DNA of 64,000 nt. Origin: Pleurotus djamor. Its lineage: Eukaryota > Basidiomycota > Agaricomycetes > Agaricales > Pleurotaceae. A program made the translations under genes and the position numbers. Where the stretch lies: the NCBI GenBank assembly GCA_029747585.1, contig JAPEVF010000116.1, positions 41,080-105,079 on the forward strand. The letters are read 5' to 3'. How positions within the stretch are numbered: the first letter of the stretch is position 1; each line of letters begins with the position of its first letter. This document shows positions 10,192 through 21,756 of this stretch, in pieces. The notes below the pieces were generated by a model, which saw only the letters and a list, made by a program, of their open reading frames with translations, searched no databases and was not told the origin of the DNA.

Positions 10192-13100
10192 TCACTGATA
10201 AACTTCTTGAGCACCAATACACGCATCCAGCAAGCAGGCATGGTTTTCTTCTGCGCTGGCTTCACTCAGACGGGTGACGATCGTCTCTCGTATCAGCTCC
10301 TGCCTACGAAGCATTTAGGTAACCTTGATGGGAATAGAAAGATATGATGGCTTACTGAACAGACCCATAAGCAACCTTCACGTCGCAGGGAAGGTGACTT
10401 ATGGACATTGGCCAACTCGCGAAAGTGTCAGGCGAAAAGGTGAAGCGCACAAATGCCTTGGCTTTGGCGGAAGGAAACATCAGCTGTGCTTTAGCGATGA
10501 AGCTGGCGGGGGTTGTAGGAGAGGGTATCTCGATCGTGAGGGGGTATTTGATGGCGAGCAGGTCGAGCTGCGATCGGATTTGCGTGCATGACGTCCAGTA
10601 ATCGGCGAGACAATGAACAATCTTATTTCTGTTTTGAGAAGGATGGAAAGGCGAAGTGGTCTCAAACTCACCTTTCGAAGGGTCCAATCTTGGTGGTTGC
10701 GCAGAAGTTGATCTTTCGCAGTAAGCATAAAATGGTCGCTCAACAGAGGTTGCGTGTCTTTCGAACGAGGCTTGGCTTTATCCTCCCGTTTCGAAATCGA
10801 AATTTGGGAGACTATCGGCCGGTAGTTGTTGCAAGGGATAGTGATGTTGTAACGCGAGGCGTAGGTGTATTCAAAGACATCGGGTGAAACTCTTGATGCA
10901 TGGAACTTGTGCAAGTCCTCCATGGCCTCAAGTTCGTCTAAAATGATGATGTTGGCATTGGCAAAAGCACGGGAAAAGTGTACCAGACGAGCTGACCTTT
11001 TAGTCTCATGACTTCGTCGAGTGTGCTGCTTTCTTGAACATGAAGTAAACGCTTGGCTGAAGCTATGGCAGCCTCGGATTGTCGACTCTCGTCTTCAATT
11101 TCACTCAGGCGTTCTTTCAGTTGGGCTAGTTGAGCATTACTCTCTGCAAGCTCGGCTCGCAAAGCCTCAACTTCCACGCTGGGTAGAAATGAGTAAGGCA
11201 GTACATATTTTTCGACGAAAGACGCTTACTCTTGCTCAGCTATCGAGGCCTTGAGTTCATTCAAATAGTCTTGATCGCTTTCTAGGATCTCCTCAACTTC
11301 TGCTTGCTCCTTTTCCAATTCAGCCATCACTTCCGCATACTGCTTTTGCAGAGTAGGCAATATTTCCTCGGCTCGACCGGTAATACCCTCGATGGCTTGA
11401 GCATCCTGACATCGAAGTTGACGTGAAAATCGCTAACGAGAGAACAGGATAGCCTACCGAACGTAGATCCTCCAGGCGCTGAGTAGCAATTTCATTGAGG
11501 CCATCAATCCACTGGAGCTTCCAATTGTACCACTCAGCCTTTGCCAACTCTCTGACATTGGTGCGAATGAGGTTGAGATGATGCTAGGTGAAAAAATCAA
11601 CCCATCAGAGCAATGAATTAAAGAATAATCTCATCAGCATACCCGTAATTGATCCTTGCCCTCTTCATCCGCCGCAAGATACTCCGAGAAAAGCTCTGGC
11701 ATAGCCTTGGCCGCCTCTTCCTCCATCTCTTGCATGTCGACTTTACTCTTCTTCATCCATGCGTCGAGATCGTTCGCGACTCTGGTGTAGAGTGATAGCT
11801 GTGGTAGATCAATAGCCGTAGCAATAGCGTACTCCGCCAACGGTATGTCAGCAGCCTGACGCTCTGGGCGACCTGGTTGTGACATCGACCGCCGAGGTGC
11901 GGTAAGCTCTTCCATAAACTTGATTCCTGATATTTGGAAGAATTCAGCTATTGAGATACTAGGCTATTGACACAAGCTATATGTCAACAAAAGTCACATA
12001 TTCTTCAAGGAAGCACTCACGGTGTCTTCGTCTGGAGGGCCATCCTGTGGGATTATACCGTTTACCCATTGTTCTGTCGAAGCAAGTTTGGCGTTTGGCT
12101 GCGGAAGAGATGACGGTTCGCGATCAAGCGGTTGCCCTGGGTCATCTGCATCAAGCTCCATAGATTGCTCGTCCTCGCGGTCTGGTTGATACATGGGCTC
12201 AACTGGGGGTTGTTCGAGATCTTGACCATGAGGGGGCTCAAGCTGCTTTTCTTTCCCTTTGAGCGTTTGGGGTATCTCGCTCTTGTCAAAGCGCATCCAA
12301 GCATCAGACGAAGCAGATCCAACGCTTGCCCTAGCTTTTCCAATTTTCTTGGGTGAAGGATTTGCTCCTGATGGGTCCGGTATTTGCGAAGTGGCCTGGG
12401 GACCAAGCACTCCGGAGCTCATGCTTTGTCGACGAGAGAAGTAGCCAGACGGTCTTCGCAAGGTTGAACTAATACGAGGCTTTGAAGACGAGGCTTGATT
12501 TGACGAATTGCTACCATCAACGGGGACGGACTGTGGACCGGAACCATCGTTAGAACTAAGCGCAACCCGTCGCGTCGAAGGGTTCTGCAAATCCTGTTCT
12601 TGCGTATCCCGCGAGCGCTTGCTGCCTCGGGTGGTATCCGTAGTGGAAGGACGTGGTTTCTTGGGAGATGTTTTAGAAGTAGGAGGAGCAAAGGCAGCCG
12701 TGAACGTAGGTTTGGGTTTACTTGGAGAAGAAGGCCTGGGACCCGCCTTGGTCTTACTTGGAGAGGTAGAAGGGGGTTTGGGGGTAAATACACTAGAGGA
12801 GAGAGGGAGGTTGGCGCTAGTCGAGGATGTTGCTTCTGCGTTGACTGATTCAGTCGGTCGTTGAAATACGGGAGGCCGTGGAGGGGGTTCTGTCGTCTCA
12901 TTTGGGGGTAAAGTATGATTCACGGTAGGTGTAGACTCGACAGGAATCCCATTCACCGCATGGATATTACCATAAAGTGATGTCGCTTCCATCGTAGTGT
13001 CAAAAGCCAGGCTGGGACGAGCACTGAATCCACCCAGACTGGCTCGCCCGATAATCTTGCTGATGTTGACAGTTTCTTCGCCATAAAAACCTTCAACTAA

Positions 13101-14377
13101 GCTCCCTTCGGAGCTCGTGAAAGTGTCATCAATGTCCTGAGGTCCACGTTGTGGGATCGACTGTGCGTTGGGTAATGACTCTCGGGCTTGCATTAATCGA
13201 CCCAACGCATCGTCAAGGTCCATGTCATTATCAAATGAATGGTTGCCGCCGCGATTTGGAGAAGAAAATGTAAGTGGGCCAGTGCCCTCGTCTTCTTGAG
13301 GTTGTTCGAACGGTGTATCGCCCGAATGCGTCACAGCGCGGAGAGCCAGCCATGCTGGGTCTTGATGCGCCGGCGTTCGGAGGCCTTGAGTTATCGGGAC
13401 GGTAAACTCCATGGGAGCTGATTGTGTATCGTCTAGGTCAGTGATACCAGACATATCCATATCTTGGGAAGTATCGGCGGACAGGTCAGCGGCATCCTGT
13501 TTCAGCTGCAGAGAAGGTGGGTCTGGGCGAGGAATATTGGCGAGCTCGGCCAATGGTGGACGGTTGGAAGGACCACCGATGGATAGAGTTCGACGACGGA
13601 TGAGATTAGCGTCCAGGGCCTGTGTGACATCCATGTTGTCATTGTCATCGTCCTCGCCCATGAAATGAGTATCATCATCAGTGTTGAAGTCGAAGTTGTC
13701 ATCTTCGAAATTGAAGGAGTCGTCCGTAATACGAGGGCCAATGGAGGTTAAATCCATATCCTCGCTCCCTGCCATAGAATACCGGACTGAACTCCGTCTC
13801 CGTGAACGGGCACCTGGGTAGTCGTTCTCGTTAGCGAGGGCAGGAGGATCGGGATGTGATTCATGGTGTGAGGCTTGTGGAGAGGATTCTGGGGAGGATT
13901 GCGGAGAGTCTGTCGCGTTGGTGCTGGCCGTGTTGTCGCCAGCCTTCTCAAAGATCCTGACCTTCGCCGTCCGCGCGAAGCTAACTCTCCGTCCAAGGGA
14001 TTTCCGGGAAGTATTATCATAGATGTTGTTGGTAGTAAAGTCTCTTGTCAAGTCCATAGACTGTGTAGCATTTTCGTCGATTAAAGAAGTGGATTGGCTG
14101 GAAGGAAGTGAGGATTGCGAGCCATTCTGTGGTATGGCGACGGAGCTCTTTAGGATACTTTTCCGCGGAACCTGATACGCCCTCAGTAAAGTCACATCCA
14201 TGGGCAGCAAAGGGCACTCACGAGTGATCGTCTGGCCTTTGCGAGAGGACTAAGTTCGCCTGGTGCAATGCTATACGCCCGTCGTTTGCTCCGTTGTATA
14301 AATGCGGGTTTGTTCTGGTCGCCAACAACGGCGATTGACTTTCGTCTGGCATTTGGCGAGTGTTTGGAAGAGACCAT
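10192..14377 (-). CDS. SPC7: Kinetochore scaffold Spc7/KNL1 (Spc105)
   Basis: Outer-kinetochore scaffold of the KMN network that recruits PP1 and the Bub1/Bub3 spindle checkpoint. Nine exons keep frame: 14377-14222, 14171-12021, 11963-11643, 11583-11458, 11405-11230, 11178-10997, 10937-10672, 10621-10356 and 10303-10192, about 1251 residues. PP1-docking motifs are visible: PRKSILK (SILK type) and GRRVSFA (RVSF type). MELT-like phospho-motifs follow: SMDLT, DMDLT, NMDVT, DMDMS and PMEFT. After a long disordered Ser/Pro-rich middle comes the Spc7 domain, opening ISIAEFFQISGIKFMEELTA. Then comes a coiled coil (LRAELAESNAQLAQLKERLS) and a C-terminal RWD-like region (IVHCLADYWTSCTQI to ACLLDACIGAQEVYQ). 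The last acceptor was chosen because the other leads into a stop. Confidence 0.93.
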
Positions 14378-14568
14378 GGACGTCGGTAATCAAGAAATGC
14401 GGCACACTCAACATCCGCGATCCCGTTCAACACGATCACATGGGTCAAGTGGCGAATGTCATGTGATCAAGCGTCGCGGTCACGCGCATTCGTGCCTTGA
14501 GGCTCAAGCGTTTCATTTTGCTGCCATTCAACTTCAATCCGTACCACCACCGTCATCGCTCGACTATT
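14378..14568. promoter_or_regulatory. Divergent promoter shared by SPC7 and kinesin-6
   Basis: Only 191 bp separate the two start codons, so both mitotic genes must share regulatory DNA. The stretch is GC-rich with several CGCG-containing words (for example TCACGCGCATT); no TATA box was seen. Confidence 0.7.
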
Positions 14569-17500
14569 ATGCCACCAAAGGCAGCTACACGGACTTCCAC
14601 GCGCACGAAAGTGGCCACAGTCCCCACAACGACCAGGACAACGAGAGCTGCTGCCAAAGCAGCTGAGCCAGCTCCCACCGCCGCTCCAGCAATCAAGAAA
14701 ACTACCAGGAAGCCACTGACAAACAGAGTTAATGCTGAGGACGCGGCACCAGCAGCCACAAAGCCCGCGCCTGCGAAGCCCCCGTCAAAAAACCGAACCT
14801 TGGTCAAGACGAATAGCCAGATAAATCAAGCCGCATGCGAGAATGACGACGACCGTGAGCCTATCATGGTAAGCTCTCTCACTATATGATCCTTACACTA
14901 TCCCTCAATCCGCTAAAACTAGGCCTTCCTTCGCATTCGGCCCAATTTAACACACGATGCCTCAGTATCACAACCATACCTCGCCCATCTCAATAACACT
15001 TCCGTCAGAATGACCGATCCAAATGGCAATGCTCAGTCCAACAGTCGATTCCGTATATCCACTGTGCCACCATCATCGATCTATACATTCTCACACATCT
15101 TCCCCCCTGCCACCACGCAATCTGATTTCTTTACAAAGACGACACTCCCAATCGTCCGTGATGCATTGAACGGACAGAGTGGTCTTTTGTTCACTTATGG
15201 TGTCACGAACTCGGGAAAAACCTTCACAATCCAAGGTGGTTCGGAAGAGGGTAGCGCAGGTATCCTGCCAAGGACCGTTGACGTCATATTCAACAGTATA
15301 GATGGGTTACACGCGGACGGCAAGGTGAGTACCCGTTCGCTTTCATTGCGCATAATTGACTAAATATCTATAGTACCGACCTGTTCGCCTACATGGTATT
15401 GAAGCGGCAGAACCTAGTGATTCGCGACCCCCACGCGTCGTCCCAGCTGCAGCTGTTCAGCAAGTATTGGATCAGACCATCGAGGATGTTTCAAGCGACA
15501 CCGACGTTGACTCTACTGCGATCCAGCTTGACCGAAACTACGAATACTCTATCTGGCTGTCATACGCAGAAGTCTACAACGNAAAAGATCTATGATCTCT
15601 TGGACACTGCAGATAATTCCGGGTCGCAAACCTCCATCCCTCGTTCTGCGAGCAATCCTTCCTTACTATTGATGCGAAAGGCCCTTAACTTACGCCCATC
15701 CCCTCCGGACGATACTGGATCTGACGTCCCAGGAAAATATGTTTCCGGCTTGAAGCAGTTCCGAGTGCACAACGCCTCTGAAGCTAAAGCACTCGTGAAG
15801 ATGGGACAGTTGCACCGACGTGTCTTCGGGACCCTAGCGAACCGCGAGAGCAGTCGAAGTCATGGAATAGTTACCCTCAAGATAATCAGAGGTCACCGAG
15901 GCGAGAGGAATGACCCCACCGCTTTACAAGTTTCGCGACTCACTCTCGTCGATCTCGCTGGTTCTGAGCGAACGAAGCACACCCAAACAACTGGTGATAG
16001 GTTGAAAGAAGCCGGTAACATCAACAAATCTCTAATGGTACTCGGGCAGTGTATGGAAGTCATGCGCTCTAACCAGCGCCGCCTTGCGGTAAGCCTTGCC
16101 CATGAAGGCGTCGGGCTCGAGGGTCGTATGGACACACGAGACGTTAAGAAAGGCCTTGCGATTGTACCTTTCAGGCATAGCAAACTGACGGAGCTGTTAA
16201 TGGATTACTTCACTGGAAATGGACGGGTAGTCATGATCGTCAACGTCAACCCGTACGATACGGGTTATGATGAAAACTCCCATGTCATGAAGTTCGCCGC
16301 GCTCGCAAGGGAAGTATACGTGACACCGGCCCCTGCACCGATGCAGCGCGCGCCGCTCGCGAGCAGCAAAGTGTCTGATGCTCCAAGGCCATCCCAAACT
16401 ACGAGAAAGGTTACCATTGACAATGGCGGCCCCGGAAGGAAATCAGCTGTCCTTACTGTTCTAGAAGGTACTTGTCCACCACATACACCAACTTGTACTG
16501 ACCTTGATATTGACCTTTATATTTACCAGAGGAAGAGCCTGACGAAGGCTATAGCAATGACAGTGAACTTGCAAACCCTCTTGTTGATGCTTTGTTCGAT
16601 GAGATTGAGTCGTTGCACGTCCAGGTCAGTCCATCCTTGCTATTCATCTCGCGAAGACGGGAATGCTGAACCCCAATCAGTTGTTCGAGTGTGAGTTGAA
16701 ATGTGCGGTCATTGAGGCCGAGACCAGAGAAGAGGTGATGAAGGAGATGGAGGAACGTATGCGTCAGATGGAGAAGATGTATGCAAGGCGCCTGATGAAT
16801 GAAGTACGTTGTTTATCAAGTTTTCCGCCGCGTTATTAACAATTCGAAAAGGTAGAGCGGAACGAGATGAAGACAGACGCCAAGATCGAGTTCCTACACC
16901 AGTCTGGCTTATTCAACAGCCCCACGAAACGTCCCCAGCCAGTTCTCGAAGAATCAGAGGATGAAATCGTAAACTTCCATTTCCCTGTATCCTCGAGTAG
17001 ACCATTGACAACAGTTACAGAGTCACATCATCGAGGAACTTGATGTCGAAATGGATCTCGTCGCATCTGGGGAAGAATTGGTTGAGGAAGGCAGCTCAGT
17101 ATCGGGGCATTCTCGCTCACCCTCTCCATCAATTCGGCCCAAAGCCAAACATTCCAGCAACGTCCCGCCCGTACAAACCAGACAAAGTATGGGCCGAACT
17201 GAAGTAGTGCACCACGTACCCCAAGGTCCAGCGGCTGTCAAGTTGCCTTCGGATGAAGAAGAGCTGTCGGAGACGGAAGACGACGACACGGAGGCGGATG
17301 ACATTGAAGACGAGTCGGATGACAGTGGGGGAGAAGAAGAGATTGAGTCTGATGACGATGATTGGCAGCCAGACGCGCCGCCGAAGGGTCAGAAAGCTAC
17401 CAGGAAGTCGACCTCGTCATCGACTTCAAGGCCTCAGGCCCAGGGTCCAACTAAAGGAAAGAAAGCGGTGAGAATCTCAGATATTGACGAAGAACTGGAG

Positions 17501-17748
17501 TGTTTGTCTATTAAGGATGATGACGAAGACGATGATGACGACGCTACGGACGACGAAGAAGTAAAGAAACCGAAACCCAAACGGTGTGTCATTAGATTTC
17601 ATCGCGCCTCCATCCACTGACCTATGTATCAAGCAGGATACTGGGTAAAAAGCCGATTGTGACAGAGGACCAGATAGAGAAAGTTGTGGGTAGAGTTCAA
17701 TTACAGGCCAGTCGAAGTTCGGGTGTTAGGAGGTCGACAAGGGGTTGA
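14569..17748 (+). CDS. Kinesin-6 family motor (KIF20/Klp9-like)
   Basis: Plus-end motor of the anaphase central spindle family. Exons 14569-14868, 14923-15324, 15374-16467, 16530-16624, 16681-16803, 16852-16968, 17021-17583 and 17637-17748 give about 934 residues once one extra base is ignored. Motor motifs: AFLRIRPN, P-loop GVTNSGKTFT (the NSGKT form is typical of KIF20-type kinesin-6), switch I NRESSRSHGIV, switch II LVDLAGSERT, then GNINKSLMVLGQCMEVM and VPFRHSKLTELL. A long insertion sits between the P-loop and switch I, as expected for kinesin-6. A coiled coil follows (ETREEVMKEMEERMRQMEKM), then a very acidic region and a basic tail ending RRSTRG. The N at 15582 breaks the frame within YNEKIYDLLD and looks like an inserted base. 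Confidence 0.9.
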
Positions 17749-17975
17749 AGCAGGCTTCCTTCACCGAATTGCTACCCTGTGCTCCAAATCTAACACCACG
17801 TTGTATGTATACCAGTATACCAGTAGATTCCTCGACTTATATTTCAGCGAAATTGACATCTGACTAAATCGTGCACAAACATGATTGAAACAATCGTGAT
17901 ACTTTACATCTTTACATTTCAATTTTCCATCTTAATGCAAACATACGACATCAAGACAAGGGTTGGACAACTTGC

Positions 17976-18759
17976 TTACAACTTGGAAGAGCCACCAGCC
18001 TCACTGAAGCGTTTCTCGGCTTCATCAAAGTTGATTACGTTCCAGATAGCAGCGAGGTACTAGGAAGCGTTCTGTTAGTCCGCAACATTCATCGAGATGC
18101 CCCGCATTAACATACATCAGCCTTAACATTCAGATACTGGAGGTAGAAAGCGTGCTCCCAGATGTCAACACCGATGATGGGAGTGTGGGTGAGGAGGGGA
18201 TCTTGGTTGGCAGTGGTGACAATTTCAAGACGCTTGTTGGCCGGGTTAAGTCCCTAGGTCATACGTTTATCAATAATCGGCCATCTAAATTCGACAAGTT
18301 ACTCACCAACCAACCCCAACCGGATCCTTGAATGCCGGCGGTGGTGGTGTTGAACTCCTTCTTAAGGTTGTCGAGGGAGCCAAAGGCCTGAATGATGGCT
18401 TCCTTAAGGGGACCATCTTTCAATTCGCCACCAGTGCCCTTGCCCTCTGAAGCGGAAGGGGCCAGGTTCTTCCAGAAAAGAGAGTGGTTGATGTGACCTA
18501 TTCAGCGGAAACATTAACATCCACAGCATCTATGTCTTAAATACAGGAGTAGCTGACCTCCACCATTGAATTTCAACGCAGCCTGGAGGGCGATGCGCTC
18601 CTTGGGGGAGGCAGCCTTGGCATAGGCAGCCTCAGCAGCGTTCAAGGCGTTGACGTAGGTCTGATGGTGCTTCTTGTGGTGAAGCTCCATAATTTGCTTC
18701 GAGATGAAGGGCTCGAGAGCATTGTAGGCGTAGGGGAGCTCAGGGAGGACAGCGGCCAT
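17976..18759 (-). CDS. Manganese superoxide dismutase without mitochondrial presequence
   Basis: Converts superoxide to hydrogen peroxide and oxygen. Exons 18759-18558, 18497-18307, 18253-18116 and 18059-17976 give 204 residues. Metal ligands are in place: the His of [11 protein letters not shown], the His of [13 protein letters not shown], and Asp and His of [13 protein letters not shown]. Mn-type motifs GHINHSLFW and GSGWGWL are present. The protein starts [20 protein letters not shown], so the fold begins almost at residue 5 and there is no room for a targeting presequence. A cytosolic or peroxisomal location is therefore inferred. No alternative upstream ATG exon with a basic leader was seen. 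The leader includes an A/T-poor promoter with no obvious TATA. Confidence 0.95.
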
Positions 18760-19394
18760 GTTTGAAGTTAAATGTAGTGGTAGATGTGGAGGAAAGAGAA
18801 CTGTAACTAGGAGTTTCGGTTTATATCGCTGATCTTATGATTAGACCTTATCAATGACTATCAAAACCGGGAGGAGCCCTGCTGAGTAACCGTCTCGCCA
18901 TCATCACCTGACGCATGATCGTGCAAGTAGCCCGAGGATCGCAACCAACAACATCACATAGTCCTACGCCATGATTTCAAAGTGCTTGTTACACTGGCTC
19001 CAGAACGAATCCTATGAGGGCAGCTTGCCTGGCCACATTCCAGGAGTCTCACAGGGGAGAGAGGACTTGTATCAGGATGGACGGCTAGGGATGGCGAATG
19101 GATGACGCAATGGGATACGCAAGGCAAGGCGTGTATTCAGAATACGTCAACGTATTGACAATATGATGAGACATAAGTAGGAATCAGGATGGGGGTTACA
19201 TGGGCGAAAAGGAGGGTGGTACGTAAAACAAGCATGGTTACGTTACACAAAACAAACAAGATAACGAAAATCGTTGGTATGATACAAAGCGAGGTATACA
19301 CAAAGCGAGAGAGCTTGAAAGAGGTAGACTGAGTTGCAGAGAGTAAGTATCCCACGTCGAGACAACGAAAATGACCGACTTACGATAGGAAAGA
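18760..19394. other. Intergenic: SOD promoter and 3' flank of coiled-coil gene
   Basis: About 635 bp with no supportable gene. Short frames at 19137-19355 look like translated non-coding sequence. Confidence 0.6.
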
Positions 19395-21479
19395 TTAAGC
19401 GGCCTGTTCTAACAGACCCAATTCAGCCTTCAACATCGCCAGAACCTCTTGATCTTGCTGGATAAGGTCGAGAAGACCGGAAGCTTCGTCGCGAACAGAT
19501 GTCCACTTGGACGAGGCGTCCATAGCGCAGCATGACGCGATCCATTTACGGTTCTCAACAGCGAGAGACTTTTCATGGGATTTGTGCATGTTTCGTCTTG
19601 CGCGTTGAACAGCGTTGTCGACCGCATCCTGCTGCAACGCCTCAGCCTGTTGCAAACGGTGCTCGAGTGATGTGGTGTAGACTTGGCGTTCAGCTTCACT
19701 GCGATCTCTAGCCTCCAGAGTCTCGCGAACGTGGTTCTCCAAATAGGTAACCTGTTGCGTCAAATCGTCTTCCTCCTTCCTTCGCGCAGCCTTGATACTA
19801 TGAAGTTCCTTCTCCATAGATTGCATCTGAGCCAACCTCTCTTGAGCCATGTTCTCAGCAGCAGCAAGCTGAAGGCGTAGCATGGTGACGAGGGATGCAT
19901 CAGCAGCTCCATTCATATCACGAGGCGGCGTAGTATAATGGTGAACGGCGGGAGAGGGTGTGACGTCCGGAAGCAGGACCTGAGAGATCGAGCCATATGC
20001 ACTGGGCGAGTTCATAACACTCAAACATGGACTCTCTGGAACGTCAGGCAGGCAAGATGTACTGGGCATGGGTGAGATAGCCCCAGGAGCGAAGGGAGCA
20101 GGAATGTCGGAGATCATGGAGTCGATTTCCTCGGGATCCAGTGTCCTGGAGGCCTCCTCAGCCAATTGATCCCATGAAAGGATAGAACCACGGGCAGCTT
20201 TGGCACTACCTTGTTTGGGAGGTCGAAGGGAAGGCGGACTGTCCCCCTCAAGGGGCATAGGTGAGCGATAAGATAAGTTTGCCCTCGTAGGCAATTGGTT
20301 AAGAGGTGAGACTCGGGTAGGCGTCTCAGGCTCAACTGGGTATCGTCGTCGGGCAGTTAGGCGAGGCATGGCGGGAGTGGGAGCAGTGAGGCTGGAAACA
20401 GGTGCAAGAAGTAGTTCGACGTCGTCAGCATCGTAACTGTCATCGTCGCTGTCAATCTCCGTTATATGGGTCAAGTTGGCAGCATCCTGGGTTGAACCCT
20501 GAGTTGATCGCAGTTTCGTAGGTGTATTAGAAGTTGTCGTATGTCGCGCATGACGCGCAAGGGGAGATTCAGATGCAGATGAATAAGGTGAGCCACGGAG
20601 GGGGCTGCCATCGCGCGATGCCGAGTCTTTGGTAGCGATGCGAGACCCAGCAAGAGTTCGTGAGCCATTAGGTGTTTTCGGGGTGCGTGGTGTAAAAGAG
20701 CTGGACGTAGATGAAACAGAAGGTGGGCGCGGAATGGTACATGTCAGTGTCTTGTTAGATTTGCTCGGCCTCGAGGGAGACGACTTGGTAGATTTGGTCG
20801 ACTTCGTGGACTTGGCAGATTTGGGAGTAAGTGGTCGAGACTCAACTGGAGGTGTTGATGGAGCGGGCGAAAGGCGGATAGCGTTGGTCAGATTGGCTTT
20901 CAATGCGGAACCGTGTGGTTTAGCATTGATGGTTGCCTTCTTGTCCTGCTTGGTGTCCTTCTGAAAGTCCTCGTCAGAACTATCGGGTCCCTTCCGAATG
21001 CTCCTGGGCGGCGATGGAATTTTCGGACCAGAGTCCAGCACAACTGATTTAGGTCTGTACTTCGGCAAGGCCGTAGAGCCACCCATTCGCGGGCGCAATG
21101 AAGAAGAGCGCTTCACTCCAACCTGCGGGGTATTCGACTCGGGTGAGTTGATGGAAGTGTCCGCAAGTGCTTTCTGAGCTACAGAGGACATCCTGCGACG
21201 GGTAATAGTCGTGTCATCCTTCTTTGTCAAGAACATAGGTGAGTTGGCGTCGCCGATTGATGTGCGGGGTGCGACGGGAGGTGGTTGAAGGTGGATGGCA
21301 CTCGAACGACGAGAATGACCCTCTTTAGCCTTCTTCCCAGCTTTCTCCCCGTCTCGAGGCTCCTTGTTGATGACGTCTACCAGTGCCTTTCCCATTGAGG
21401 CGAAGTTTAATGAATGCCGAAGCGAGGATCGCGTAGCTGGTTTCGAGCGGGTGCCACTACCCAAAGTTGTGTCGGACAT
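19395..21479 (-). CDS. Unknown Ser/Thr/Pro-rich protein with C-terminal coiled coil
   Basis: A single uninterrupted frame of 694 residues, unusual here because most neighbours are split by introns. I do not recognise a family. Residues 1-500 are low-complexity and basic with many SP and TP sites (for example SPPRSIRK, PLTPKSAK and a Lys-Ser-Thr run KSTKSTKSTKSS). Residues from about 525 on are a predicted coiled coil: LRLQLAAAENMAQERLAQMQ, SMEKELHSIKAARRKEED and DRSEAERQVYTTSLEHRLQQ, ending LAMLKAELGLLEQAA. The composition resembles cytoskeletal or cell-cycle-regulated scaffold proteins, but that is only a guess. Confidence 0.8.
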   Translation of the reverse strand: MSDTTLGSGTRSKPATRSSLRHSLNFASMGKALVDVINKEPRDGEKAGKKAKEGHSRRSSAIHLQPPPVAPRTSIGDANSPMFLTKKDDTTITRRRMSSVAQKALADTSINSPESNTPQVGVKRSSSLRPRMGGSTALPKYRPKSVVLDSGPKIPSPPRSIRKGPDSSDEDFQKDTKQDKKATINAKPHGSALKANLTNAIRLSPAPSTPPVESRPLTPKSAKSTKSTKSTKSSPSRPSKSNKTLTCTIPRPPSVSSTSSSFTPRTPKTPNGSRTLAGSRIATKDSASRDGSPLRGSPYSSASESPLARHARHTTTSNTPTKLRSTQGSTQDAANLTHITEIDSDDDSYDADDVELLLAPVSSLTAPTPAMPRLTARRRYPVEPETPTRVSPLNQLPTRANLSYRSPMPLEGDSPPSLRPPKQGSAKAARGSILSWDQLAEEASRTLDPEEIDSMISDIPAPFAPGAISPMPSTSCLPDVPESPCLSVMNSPSAYGSISQVLLPDVTPSPAVHHYTTPPRDMNGAADASLVTMLRLQLAAAENMAQERLAQMQSMEKELHSIKAARRKEEDDLTQQVTYLENHVRETLEARDRSEAERQVYTTSLEHRLQQAEALQQDAVDNAVQRARRNMHKSHEKSLAVENRKWIASCCAMDASSKWTSVRDEASGLLDLIQQDQEVLAMLKAELGLLEQAA

Positions 21480-21756
21480 CCTGCAAAGCTAGGCAGAATG
21501 AAGCCAGTAAAGTAGGTCGTGTGGGAGGTAGAAATGGGGATGGTGGTGGTAAGGGTGAAAGAGACCACAACGAGAAATCGTCAAAGTCGTGAAAAGGTCG
21601 TGTTAAATTCGTTTCGAGCGTTGGCGTTGAGTTGGCGAACCAAGATTTCACAACCGTGTGGCCAGTTTGGCTCTGTTTGTGGCAGGATCGCGGTGTTATT
21701 AGGTTTTTATGTCCGCAAATAAGCAAGCGCCGGTGAGGTATGTAGGTACAGAAGGA

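Noticed and set aside
12508..12864. Plus-strand frame over the SPC7 middle exon
   Set aside because: Antisense shadow of the Ser/Pro-rich SPC7 region.
14569..17748. Kinesin-6 as a pseudogene
   Set aside because: The only break is at an N; all motor motifs and every splice join are otherwise intact.
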